Under the pieces are notes generated by a model. It searched no databases and had not been told where the DNA came from. It was given only the letters and a program-made list of their open reading frames with translations. From Reyranella sp. (GTDB lineage Bacteria; Pseudomonadota; Alphaproteobacteria; Reyranellales; Reyranellaceae), in contig JAUXST010000239.1 in NCBI GenBank assembly GCA_030679805.1, positions 1 to 14,764 on the forward strand: a stretch of DNA of 14,764 nucleotides, in the 5' to 3' direction. The position numbers were made by a program, and so were the translations under genes. This document shows, piece by piece, positions 1-6,243 of this stretch (the stretch's first letter is position 1; the number at the start of each line of letters is the position of its first letter).

Positions 1-642
1 GGCGAGATCGTTGAAGCAGGCCTTGGCGAGATCCTGGCAGTCGTCGAACGTGCCCTGGACGGCGATATTGTGCACGTTGTGCGCCAGCACGGAGGTCATA
101 TGCCGGCGCAGGACCTCGCTCACCCGGCCACGCGGAAAGAGCATGAAGATGTCGATCGTCTTGCGGTCGCGCACCGCCTCGATGGCCGCCGAGCCGGTGT
201 CGCCCGAGGTGGCGCCGACGATGGTGGCGTGCTTGTTCCTGGCGGTCAGCGTGTGGTCGAGCATGCGGCCGAGCAGCTGCAGCGCCACGTCCTTGAAGGC
301 GAGCGTCGGGCCGTGGAACAGCTCCATCAGATGCAGCCCTGAATCGCCCAGCGGCTTCACCGGCGCCACTTCCGGCGTCTCGAACGAGGCGTAGGCCTCG
401 GCGATCAGGCGGCGGAAGGTCGCCTCGTCGAAGGTGTTGCCGACGAAGGGCCGCATGATGCGGAAGGCAAGGTCGGTGTAGCCGAGGCCTTTCAGCCCGG
501 CGATCTCGGCCGTGGAGAAGTGCGGCCATTCGGCCGGCAGATAGAGGCCGCCGTCGCGGGCGAGGCCCGCGAGCATGATGTCCTCAAAGCCGAGCGGCGC
601 AGGTTCTCCCTGCGAGCCGTGGCGGGTGCTGATGTAACGCAA
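1..642 (-). CDS. thrC: Threonine synthase, N-terminal part (runs off left edge)
   Basis: Threonine synthase converts O-phosphohomoserine to threonine in the cytoplasm, using pyridoxal phosphate (PLP). The 214 visible codons give a typical start (LRYISTRHGS) followed by the PLP-lysine motif HGPTLAFKDVA with the Schiff-base lysine at residue 117, then the phosphate-binding stretch GATSGDTGSAA. The family is about 460-470 residues, so over half lies outside the window. I place the start at a TTG (640-642): it gives the expected family N-terminus, has GGAG seven bases upstream, and an in-frame TGA lies not far upstream with no ATG or GTG between. The gene follows DUF1272 by 39 bases on the same strand. 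thrC downstream of surf1 in the oxidase cluster is a known alphaproteobacterial arrangement. The identification is secure; the TTG start is inferred. Confidence 0.95.
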   Translation of the reverse strand, partial: MRYISTRHGSQGEPAPLGFEDIMLAGLARDGGLYLPAEWPHFSTAEIAGLKGLGYTDLAFRIMRPFVGNTFDEATFRRLIAEAYASFETPEVAPVKPLGDSGLHLMELFHGPTLAFKDVALQLLGRMLDHTLTARNKHATIVGATSGDTGSAAIEAVRDRKTIDIFMLFPRGRVSEVLRRHMTSVLAHNVHNIAVQGTFDDCQDLAKACFNDLA

Positions 643-669
643 AATGAAGCTCCGGTTACGCGACCGTCA

Positions 670-696
670 CGCCAGGTGGGATCATGCCACCTGGCG
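670..696 (-). promoter_or_regulatory. Hairpin over the DUF1272 stop codon, upstream of thrC
   Basis: A perfect 10-bp inverted repeat (arms 670-679 and 687-696, arm sequence cgccaggtgg on the plus strand) with a seven-base loop. It covers the DUF1272 TGA at 682-684 and ends about 28 bases before the thrC start. No T-run follows on the minus strand, so it is not a standard intrinsic terminator. It could stabilise the 3' end of the upstream message, pause transcription, or modulate thrC expression. The structure is seen directly; its role is inference. Confidence 0.4.
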
Positions 697-933
697 GCAG
701 GCCTCGTGGTCCTTGCGGACACGCTTGGTGGAGGCTGGATACTTGGCCAGCATCTTCTCGGGACGGGTCGGGCGTTTGACCAGATCGCCGCCGCAGTTCG
801 GGCAATGGCCGCCCAGACGAGTTCGCGCGCAGTCCGTGCAGAACGTGCACTCGAAGGTGCAGATGAGGGCGTCGGACGCGCCGTTGGGCAGGTCCTTGTC
901 GCAGCATTCGCAGTTGGGGCGCAGGTCGAGCAT
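682..933 (-). CDS. DUF1272 cysteine-rich zinc-binding-type small protein
   Basis: An 83-residue protein with nine cysteines in the first 47 residues: CECC at 8-11, then C25, C29, C32, C35 and CPNC at 44-47. The pattern LRPNCECCDKDLP, FECTFCTDC and GGHCPNCGGDL matches the DUF1272 family, which is presumed to bind zinc and has no established biochemical role. The C-terminal third is basic. The start ATG (931-933) is preceded by the purine-rich AGAGAGAG, and the gene begins 11 bases after the M32 carboxypeptidase stop, so the two are probably co-transcribed. A longer open frame continues upstream out of phase with the peptidase, but it only shadows that gene. Family assignment is confident; function is unknown. 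Confidence 0.88.
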   Translation of the reverse strand: MLDLRPNCECCDKDLPNGASDALICTFECTFCTDCARTRLGGHCPNCGGDLVKRPTRPEKMLAKYPASTKRVRKDHEACRQVA

Positions 934-944
934 GGCTCTCTCTC

Positions 945-2447
945 TTACGCCGAGAGGTAGCGGCTTTCCAGATGCGCCTTGAAGGCGGCGACGCCCAGGC
1001 CCGAGCCGGTTGCCGCCGTCAGGATCTCGTCGGTCCCGGCAATCGAGCCCTTGCCATGCACATTGACCCGCAGCCAGCCCAGCAGGGGCGCGAAATCGCC
1101 CTTTCCGACCGCTTCCAGCAGATCCGGCACGGTCCGGCGGGCAGCGGCGAAGAGCTGCGCCGCCGCCAGGGCGCCCAGGGTGTAGGTCGGGAAATAGCCC
1201 CATCCGCCGTCCGGCCAATGGATGTCCTGCAGACAACCCAGCGCGTCGTCGGGCGGCACGATGCCCAGCAGCTCGCGCATGCCGTCGTTCCACGCGCCCG
1301 GCAGGTCGGCCAGCGCCAGATCGCCCGCCAGCATCGCGCGCTCGAGCCGATAGCGCAGCATGATGTGCAGCGGATAGGTGACCTCGTCGGCATCGACGCG
1401 GATGAAGCCCGGGGCGACGCGCGTGTAGATCCGATGGATATTGGCCTCGGTCCAGGCCGGGCCGTCCTTGCCGAAGGCCGTGCGCATGCGCGGGGCCGCA
1501 AACTCGAGGAAAGCGTCGGACCGGCAGGCCTGCATCTCCATCAAGAGCGACTGGCTCTCGTGTAGCACCATGCCGCGCGCGTTGCCGACCGGCTGGCGCC
1601 GCCACTCGCGCGGAAGGCCGGCCTCGTAGAGACCGTGCCCGGTCTCGTGCAGCACGCCCATCAGGGCGCGGGCGAAATCGGCCTCGTCGTAGCGCGTGGT
1701 GATGCGCACGTCGTCGGCGGTGCCGCCGGTGAAGGGATGGGCCGACACGTCGAGCCGTCCGTGATGAAAATCGAAGCCGATGATGCGGATCAGCTCCTCG
1801 CCGAGCCGGCGCTGGGCATCGACCGGGAACGGACCGTCGAGGGGGATGATCGCGGGAAGCTGCTTCTGGCGCTCGAGCACCCGGCCGAGCAGGTCGGGCA
1901 GGAAGGATCTGAGCTCGTCGAAGATGACATCGATGCGCGCCGAACGGCCGCCCGGTTCGAATTCGTCGAGCAGGGCGTCATAGAGCGATGTGCCGAGTGC
2001 TGCGGCCTTGGCCTCGCCGACGCGGCGCATGATCGTCAGCACTTCAGTGAGCGTCGGCAGCAGCGACTTGAAATCGGCGTTCGTCCTGGCCGTCCGCCAG
2101 GCATGCTCGCAGGCATTGCAGGCGCGCGAACGGGCCTCGACGAGATCGCCCGGCAGGGCGCTTTCATGCACCCAGCCGCGCCGCATCTCGTGCAGGTTGG
2201 CGGCCTGCCACGGATCGAGCCGGGCAGCGCCCTCCTCCGCCCGCGCCAGCAGTTCGGACATGTCGGGCGCCACCATGATCTCGTGGGCGATCCCGCTGAG
2301 GGTTGCGAGCTGGTCGGCGCGGTCTTCGCTGGCGCCGTCGGGCATCATGGTCGAGCGATCCCAGTTCAGGATCGCGCCGGCGCGGTTGACCGCGCTCATG
2401 CGGGCAAAGCGGCGCTCCAGTTCGGCATAAGGATCATTGACGATCAT
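945..2447 (-). CDS. M32-family metallocarboxypeptidase (carboxypeptidase Taq type)
   Basis: A cytoplasmic zinc/cobalt carboxypeptidase that trims residues from the C-termini of peptides. At 500 residues it has the usual family length. The metal site is visible: HETGH at 267-271 (H267, catalytic E268, H271) and HESQS at 296-300, where E297 is the expected third ligand. Other M32 hallmarks are HPF at 237-239, DEVTYPLHI near 354-362 and QDIHWPDGGWGYFPTY near 407-422. There is no signal peptide. The ATG (2445-2447) overlaps the surf1 TGA by four bases (ATGA), which favours this start and implies translational coupling, since the upstream ribosome-binding site is weak. A peptidase is not part of the core oxidase cluster; its position between surf1 and thrC looks like a lineage-specific insertion. 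The protein appears intact. Confidence 0.95.
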   Translation of the reverse strand: MIVNDPYAELERRFARMSAVNRAGAILNWDRSTMMPDGASEDRADQLATLSGIAHEIMVAPDMSELLARAEEGAARLDPWQAANLHEMRRGWVHESALPGDLVEARSRACNACEHAWRTARTNADFKSLLPTLTEVLTIMRRVGEAKAAALGTSLYDALLDEFEPGGRSARIDVIFDELRSFLPDLLGRVLERQKQLPAIIPLDGPFPVDAQRRLGEELIRIIGFDFHHGRLDVSAHPFTGGTADDVRITTRYDEADFARALMGVLHETGHGLYEAGLPREWRRQPVGNARGMVLHESQSLLMEMQACRSDAFLEFAAPRMRTAFGKDGPAWTEANIHRIYTRVAPGFIRVDADEVTYPLHIMLRYRLERAMLAGDLALADLPGAWNDGMRELLGIVPPDDALGCLQDIHWPDGGWGYFPTYTLGALAAAQLFAAARRTVPDLLEAVGKGDFAPLLGWLRVNVHGKGSIAGTDEILTAATGSGLGVAAFKAHLESRYLSA

Positions 2448-3190
2448 GGCTGCTGCTTCGTCCGGCCGGCGATCTCCAACCACCCGTTCTCCCAATGGTA
2501 GGCCAGATAGACGCCGGCGAGCGCCAGCGCGAGCAGGAACCAGGTGATGGCGTACTGCAGGTGGTCGTTGGGAATGTCGAGATGCGTCTGACCGCCGATC
2601 GGCACGCCGCCCGGATTGGGCGCGGCATCGGCGTCGAGGAAGAAGGCATCGAGCTTGGGGTCGGGCGGAGCCCCCGCGAGATGGCGCATCAGGGGCACGT
2701 CGACATGGAACCACACGTTCTTGTCCGGCTCGTTCTCCGGCGCGAACTGCCGACGCTCCTGGTTGCGGCGGACGATGCCCGTGAGTTCGACCCGGCCGGC
2801 GACCTGGCCCTCGGCGCGCTTAGCGGGGCTCTTGCCCTCCTGCGGGATCCAGCCGCGATTGAACAACACGATGCGGCCGTCGTCAGTCCGCAGCGGCGTC
2901 ACGACCTGGAGGCCGACCTTGTTCTTGAGGCTTCGGGCGGCGAGATAGAATTCCTTGTCGTGCAGGAACGTGCCAGCGATTCGAACGCGGCCATACTCGA
3001 AGACAAGCGGATCGTAGGTCAGAAGCCCATTCAGAGGGAGTGGTTCAGCCGCCTGATTTTGAGCGATACGATCAAGGATCTGATGCTTCCACGCGCGGCG
3101 TTCCATCTGCCAGACGCCCAGGGTCAGCGAGAGCACCAGAATCGGCAGTGAAATGAGCGTTGGCCACAGGGCCGGCCGCAACCTGATCAT
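2444..3190 (-). CDS. surf1: SURF1-family cytochrome oxidase assembly protein
   Basis: SURF1 (Shy1) is an inner-membrane protein that helps insert heme a into subunit I of aa3 oxidases. The 248-residue product has the standard layout: a transmembrane helix at about 8-27 ending in the motif LGVWQMERR, a periplasmic domain with NRGWIP at 111-116, and a second helix at about 213-232 preceded by PNDHLQYAITW. Start choice: the ATG at 3188-3190 has GGAG six bases upstream. A GTG immediately before it (3191-3193) would leave only three bases of spacing and is less likely. It begins nine bases after the DUF983 stop and overlaps the M32 gene by four bases. The context within the oxidase cluster supports an aa3 assembly role. 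Confidence 0.95.
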   Translation of the reverse strand: MIRLRPALWPTLISLPILVLSLTLGVWQMERRAWKHQILDRIAQNQAAEPLPLNGLLTYDPLVFEYGRVRIAGTFLHDKEFYLAARSLKNKVGLQVVTPLRTDDGRIVLFNRGWIPQEGKSPAKRAEGQVAGRVELTGIVRRNQERRQFAPENEPDKNVWFHVDVPLMRHLAGAPPDPKLDAFFLDADAAPNPGGVPIGGQTHLDIPNDHLQYAITWFLLALALAGVYLAYHWENGWLEIAGRTKQQP

Positions 3191-3199
3191 CACGGGCTC

Positions 3200-3565
3200 C
3201 TACTCGTCGTCGAGCGCGGTCGAACGGTGCGTGTACTGCTGGGCGATCAGCAAGGCCTTCAGCACGCGCAGGAACCACACCGCCAGGCCGAAGGTGAGCG
3301 GCCCCCAGATCAGCACATGCAGCCACCACGGCGGCTCGAAGCGGAACTCGACCCAGAAGACCAGGATCATGATGATGGCGCCCAGCCCCAGGATCACGAA
3401 CACGGCCGGCCCGTCGCCGGCATCGTTGCCGCGCAGGTCGAGGTCGCACACAGCGCAGCGGTCGACGATGGTCAGCAAGCCGCGGAACAGCCGGCCGCGA
3501 CCGCAGCGCGGGCAGGCGCCGCGGAGCGCGACGTCAGGCGGTGATTGGCGCGGCCATTCGGCCAT
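3200..3565 (-). CDS. DUF983 zinc-ribbon membrane protein
   Basis: A 121-residue protein with two CxxC pairs near the N-terminus (C18/C21 in CPRCGRGRLF and C37/C40 in CAVCDLDL) followed by two hydrophobic helices at about 54-73 and 82-108. This is the DUF983 pattern: a short zinc-ribbon plus two membrane spans. The family commonly sits between ctaE and surf1 in alphaproteobacterial oxidase clusters, so a role in oxidase biogenesis is plausible, but no biochemical function is established. The start has GGGAG six bases upstream. A possible terminator or attenuator lies just before that site, so the gene may be expressed at a lower level than ctaE. Confidence 0.9.
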   Translation of the reverse strand: MAEWPRQSPPDVALRGACPRCGRGRLFRGLLTIVDRCAVCDLDLRGNDAGDGPAVFVILGLGAIIMILVFWVEFRFEPPWWLHVLIWGPLTFGLAVWFLRVLKALLIAQQYTHRSTALDDE

Positions 3566-3576
3566 CTCGTGCTCCC

Positions 3577-3610
3577 AAAAGGCGAACCGCCGGGGAGCGC
3601 CCGGCGGTTC
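3577..3610 (-). terminator. Intrinsic terminator or attenuator between ctaE and DUF983
   Basis: On the minus strand an 11-bp perfect stem (plus-strand arms 3584-3594 and 3600-3610) with a five-base loop is followed three bases later by four T residues (plus-strand aaaa at 3577-3580). It lies in the 68-base gap after the ctaE stop. The T-run is short, so termination is likely partial, and the DUF983 ribosome-binding site starts right after it. This would suit higher expression of oxidase subunits than of the distal genes. The structure is seen; its strength is inferred. Confidence 0.6.
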
Positions 3611-3633
3611 CTAGGATAGTCCGCTTCACGCGG

Positions 3634-4512
3634 TCAGTGCAGTGCGATCGGCGCGTTGCCGGCGCCCCACCAGTAGATGCAGAAGAACAGGAACAGCCAG
3701 ACCACGTCGACGAAATGCCAGTACCAGGCGGCGGCCTCGAAGCCGAAATGCTGCTTGGGCTTGAACTGGCCGTCCATCGCCCGGAACAGGCAGACGAGCA
3801 GGAAGGTCGTGCCGACGAAGACATGGAACCCATGGAAGCCGGTCGCCATGAAGAAGGTCGACGAATAGATGTTGTCGCGGAAGCCGAACGGTGCGTGCAG
3901 GTATTCGTAGAGCTGGATGCTGGTGAAGCAGACGCCCAGCAAAACCGTCAGCACCAGACCGCGCACGGCGTCGCGCTTGTTGCCCTCGACGATGGCGTGA
4001 TGCGCCCAGGTGACCGTGGTGCCCGAGAGCAGCAGGATCAACGTGTTCATCAGCGGCAGGTCGAACGGGGCGATGATCTTGACGCCCTTGGGCGGCCAGA
4101 CGCCGCCGGTCGCCTCGGCGCGGACCGGCATCTCGGGCGAGCCCGGATAGAGCGACGAATCGAAGAATGCCCAGAAGAACGCCGCGAAGAACAGCACTTC
4201 CGAGGCGATGAACAGGATCATGCCGTAGCGCAGGCCGAGCTGGACCACCGCGGTGTGATAGGTGCGCGATTCGACGATGACGTCGCGCCACCACCACCAC
4301 ATGACGGCGAAGATGACGAGGAAGCCCGGCGCCACGATCCACCAGTCGACCGCCTTGACGACGCTCTCGACGCCCTTGCCGAGCATGTCGGGATGCATCC
4401 CCAGGGCGGCGCCCATCGCCAGCATCAGTGCACCGATGGCGCCGATCGCCGGCCACGGGCTGGGATCGACGAGATGATACGGATGTTTCTGCGTGCCTTC
4501 GGCCATATTCAT
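3634..4512 (-). CDS. ctaE: Cytochrome c oxidase subunit III
   Basis: The third core subunit of the aa3 cytochrome c oxidase, an integral membrane protein that carries no metal but stabilises the complex and proton uptake. The 292-residue product has seven hydrophobic segments. It shows subunit III signatures: HPYHLVDPSPWP at the N-terminus, the helix region SEVLFFAAFFWAFF, FHGFHVFVGT, and the C-terminal WYWHFVDVVWLFLF. The ATG at 4510-4512 overlaps the ctaG stop by four bases (ATGA) and has AAAGGG upstream; a second in-frame ATG two codons later (4504-4506) is also possible. It is followed by a hairpin with a short T-run. Confidence 0.97.
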   Translation of the reverse strand: MNMAEGTQKHPYHLVDPSPWPAIGAIGALMLAMGAALGMHPDMLGKGVESVVKAVDWWIVAPGFLVIFAVMWWWWRDVIVESRTYHTAVVQLGLRYGMILFIASEVLFFAAFFWAFFDSSLYPGSPEMPVRAEATGGVWPPKGVKIIAPFDLPLMNTLILLLSGTTVTWAHHAIVEGNKRDAVRGLVLTVLLGVCFTSIQLYEYLHAPFGFRDNIYSSTFFMATGFHGFHVFVGTTFLLVCLFRAMDGQFKPKQHFGFEAAAWYWHFVDVVWLFLFFCIYWWGAGNAPIALH

Positions 4513-5102
4513 CCACCCTTTCCAGTTCCGTTGGCGGGAATGCCGCCGAGCAATATCTTCGCCCGCTCCGTCTTCGCCTCGAAGAAGGTGTATGAGAGCG
4601 TTATGGTGCGGACGTTGTCGTAGCGCCGATCCTTGTCCATCTCGGGATCGACGAAAAATACCACGGGCAAGTCGAGCGTCTGGCCGGGCTGCAGCAGCTG
4701 CTCGGTGAAGCAGAAGCACTGGAGCTTGTTGAACCATGGACCCGCCGGCTCGGGCGTGACGTTGTACACCGACGTTCCGACGATCGGCCGCTGCGAGATG
4801 TTGGTCACGCGGTAATGGACCAGCCGCTCCTCGCCCAGGCGGACCTTGACCTCGCGCTCCAGCGGTTCGAAGCGCCAGGGCAGGTTGGGCTCGACGTTCG
4901 AATCGAAGCGTACCTTGACGGTCCGGTCGAGCACCGGCCGCTCACCCTGCTGGGCCGCGATCGGGGTGCCGCCGAAGCCGGTGGTCCGGCAGAACAGGTC
5001 GTAGAGCGGCGACGAGGCGTAGGCGAGACCGACCATGCCGACCGTGACGGCAATCAGCCAACCCGCGACCCGCGCGTTACTCCTGCCGGCGCCGGCGGTC
5101 AT
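4509..5102 (-). CDS. ctaG: Cytochrome c oxidase assembly protein CtaG (Cox11 copper chaperone)
   Basis: Cox11/CtaG delivers copper to the CuB site of subunit I. The 197-residue product has one N-terminal membrane anchor (about 12-30) and a periplasmic domain. Copper-handling cysteines are visible: C38 in LFCRTTGFGGT, and the C129/C131 pair in KLQCFCFTEQ, the Cox11 CFCF motif. FFVDPEMDKD and TLSYTFF are further family signatures. Length is typical. The start ATG overlaps the stop of the small CoxF-like gene by four bases and its own stop overlaps ctaE by four, so it is embedded in a translationally coupled chain. Confidence 0.97.
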   Translation of the reverse strand: MTAGAGRSNARVAGWLIAVTVGMVGLAYASSPLYDLFCRTTGFGGTPIAAQQGERPVLDRTVKVRFDSNVEPNLPWRFEPLEREVKVRLGEERLVHYRVTNISQRPIVGTSVYNVTPEPAGPWFNKLQCFCFTEQLLQPGQTLDLPVVFFVDPEMDKDRRYDNVRTITLSYTFFEAKTERAKILLGGIPANGTGKGG

Positions 5103-5251
5103 ACCTTGTCCCCCATCCGCACGATGGTGAGGGCGAAGAACATGATGGCGAGCACGAGCAGGAAGCCGGCCACGACCAGGTTCTTGCCCCGCTGGCGGCG
5201 GTGCACGTCGGTATCGCCGGGGCGGCGGTCTTCAACCATGGCCTCGCTCAT
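5099..5251 (-). CDS. CoxF-like small membrane protein of the oxidase cluster
   Basis: A 50-residue protein starting MSEAMVEDRR, with a charged N-terminal half (HRRQRGKN) and one hydrophobic helix at about 25-43 that ends in LTIVRMG. Its position between ctaB and ctaG matches the short gene called coxF in related alphaproteobacteria, and the basic stretch plus helix plus T-[IV]-[VL]-[KR]-[ML]-G ending agrees with what I recall of that family. It is probably an inner-membrane assembly factor; the mechanism is unknown. The ATG (5249-5251) overlaps the ctaB TGA and the TGA overlaps the ctaG ATG, each by four bases. That double overlap argues strongly that it is a real gene despite its size. An in-frame ATG at codon 5 is the alternative start. 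Confidence 0.82.
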   Translation of the reverse strand: MSEAMVEDRRPGDTDVHRRQRGKNLVVAGFLLVLAIMFFALTIVRMGDKV

Positions 5252-6195
5252 CCGACGAGCCGGTCGAGAAACCGCCCGAGAAGCCCATCGAGCGGCAGGG
5301 CCGCGAACAGGACCGCGAGATAGAGCAGCGAGAAGCGGAACATCCGGCGCGCCGGACCGTGGGCGGTTTCGTCGTCGGCGGTGCGCCACACCGCGACGGC
5401 ATGGCCGATGAACACGACGGACAACGTCAACGCAACGGCCCCGTAAAGCCAGCCGACGGCGCCCAGCAGGGTCGGCGCCAGCGCCACCGGCGTCAGGATC
5501 AGGGTGTAGATCAGCATCTGCCGCTTGGTCTCGCGTGGCCCGGCGACCACCGGCAGCATCGGCACGCCGGCGCGGCGGTAGTCGTCGCTGCGGTAGAGCG
5601 CCAGCGCCCAGAAGTGCGGCGGCGTCCACAGGAAGATCAGCAGGAAGAGCGCGATACCGACCGCCGAGACGTCGCCGGTCGCGGCGGCCCAGCCGATCAT
5701 CGGCGGGAAGGCGCCGGCGGCGCCGCCGATCACGATGTTCTGCGGCGTACGGCGCTTCAGCCAGACTGTGTAGACGAAGACGTAGAATAGAATGGCGGCC
5801 GCGAGCAGCGCGGCGGCGACGAAGTTCGTGGCCACCGCCATCAGCAGGACCGAGAAGATCGACAGCAGGACGCCCAGCCCCAGCGCGTCGTCGGGCGCCA
5901 CCCGGCCCGCCGGCAGCGGCCGGTTGCGGGTGCGCGCCATCAGGGCGTCGAGGTCGCGCTCGTACCACATGTTTATGGCGCCGGCGGCGCCGGACCCCAG
6001 CGCGATCGCCAGCACCGCGAGCGCCGCGGTGAAGGGATGGATATGGACCGGCGCGATCAGGACCCCGACGAGGCCGGTGAAGACGACCAGCGACATCACG
6101 CGCGGCTTCAGGAGATCGACGTAGTCGCGCACACGCGCCGGCGCGGCGGTGCTGCCGATGCTGCTGCCCGTGAAAGTGTGCGCGGTGTCGCTCAT
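5248..6195 (-). CDS. ctaB: Protoheme IX farnesyltransferase (heme O synthase)
   Basis: A membrane enzyme of the UbiA superfamily that adds a farnesyl group to heme B, giving heme O, the precursor of heme A for subunit I. The 315-residue product has multiple membrane helices and the prenyl-diphosphate-binding motif NMWYERDLDALM (N75, E79, D81, D83) followed by RTRNRPLPAGR. A later conserved loop is DYRRAGVPMLPVVAG, and PPHFWALAL is also typical. It begins 48 bases after ctaD; this gap contains a 7-bp inverted repeat (6212-6218 with 6226-6232) of unknown importance, and GAAAGG precedes the ATG. The stop overlaps the downstream small gene. Confidence 0.97.
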   Translation of the reverse strand: MSDTAHTFTGSSIGSTAAPARVRDYVDLLKPRVMSLVVFTGLVGVLIAPVHIHPFTAALAVLAIALGSGAAGAINMWYERDLDALMARTRNRPLPAGRVAPDDALGLGVLLSIFSVLLMAVATNFVAAALLAAAILFYVFVYTVWLKRRTPQNIVIGGAAGAFPPMIGWAAATGDVSAVGIALFLLIFLWTPPHFWALALYRSDDYRRAGVPMLPVVAGPRETKRQMLIYTLILTPVALAPTLLGAVGWLYGAVALTLSVVFIGHAVAVWRTADDETAHGPARRMFRFSLLYLAVLFAALPLDGLLGRFLDRLVG

Positions 6196-6243
6196 GAGCC
6201 TTTCAAGGCGAAGGCGCCTTCTTGGGGCGCCTCCGCTCCGGTC

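Noticed and set aside
682..1605. 307-codon minus-strand frame that ends with the DUF1272 protein
   Set aside because: The upstream 224 codons overlap the M32 peptidase in another frame; the ATG at 931-933 with its purine-rich site gives the family-length protein.
3541..4623. 360-codon plus-strand frame opposite ctaE
   Set aside because: Antisense to a well-conserved subunit III; charged low-complexity product.
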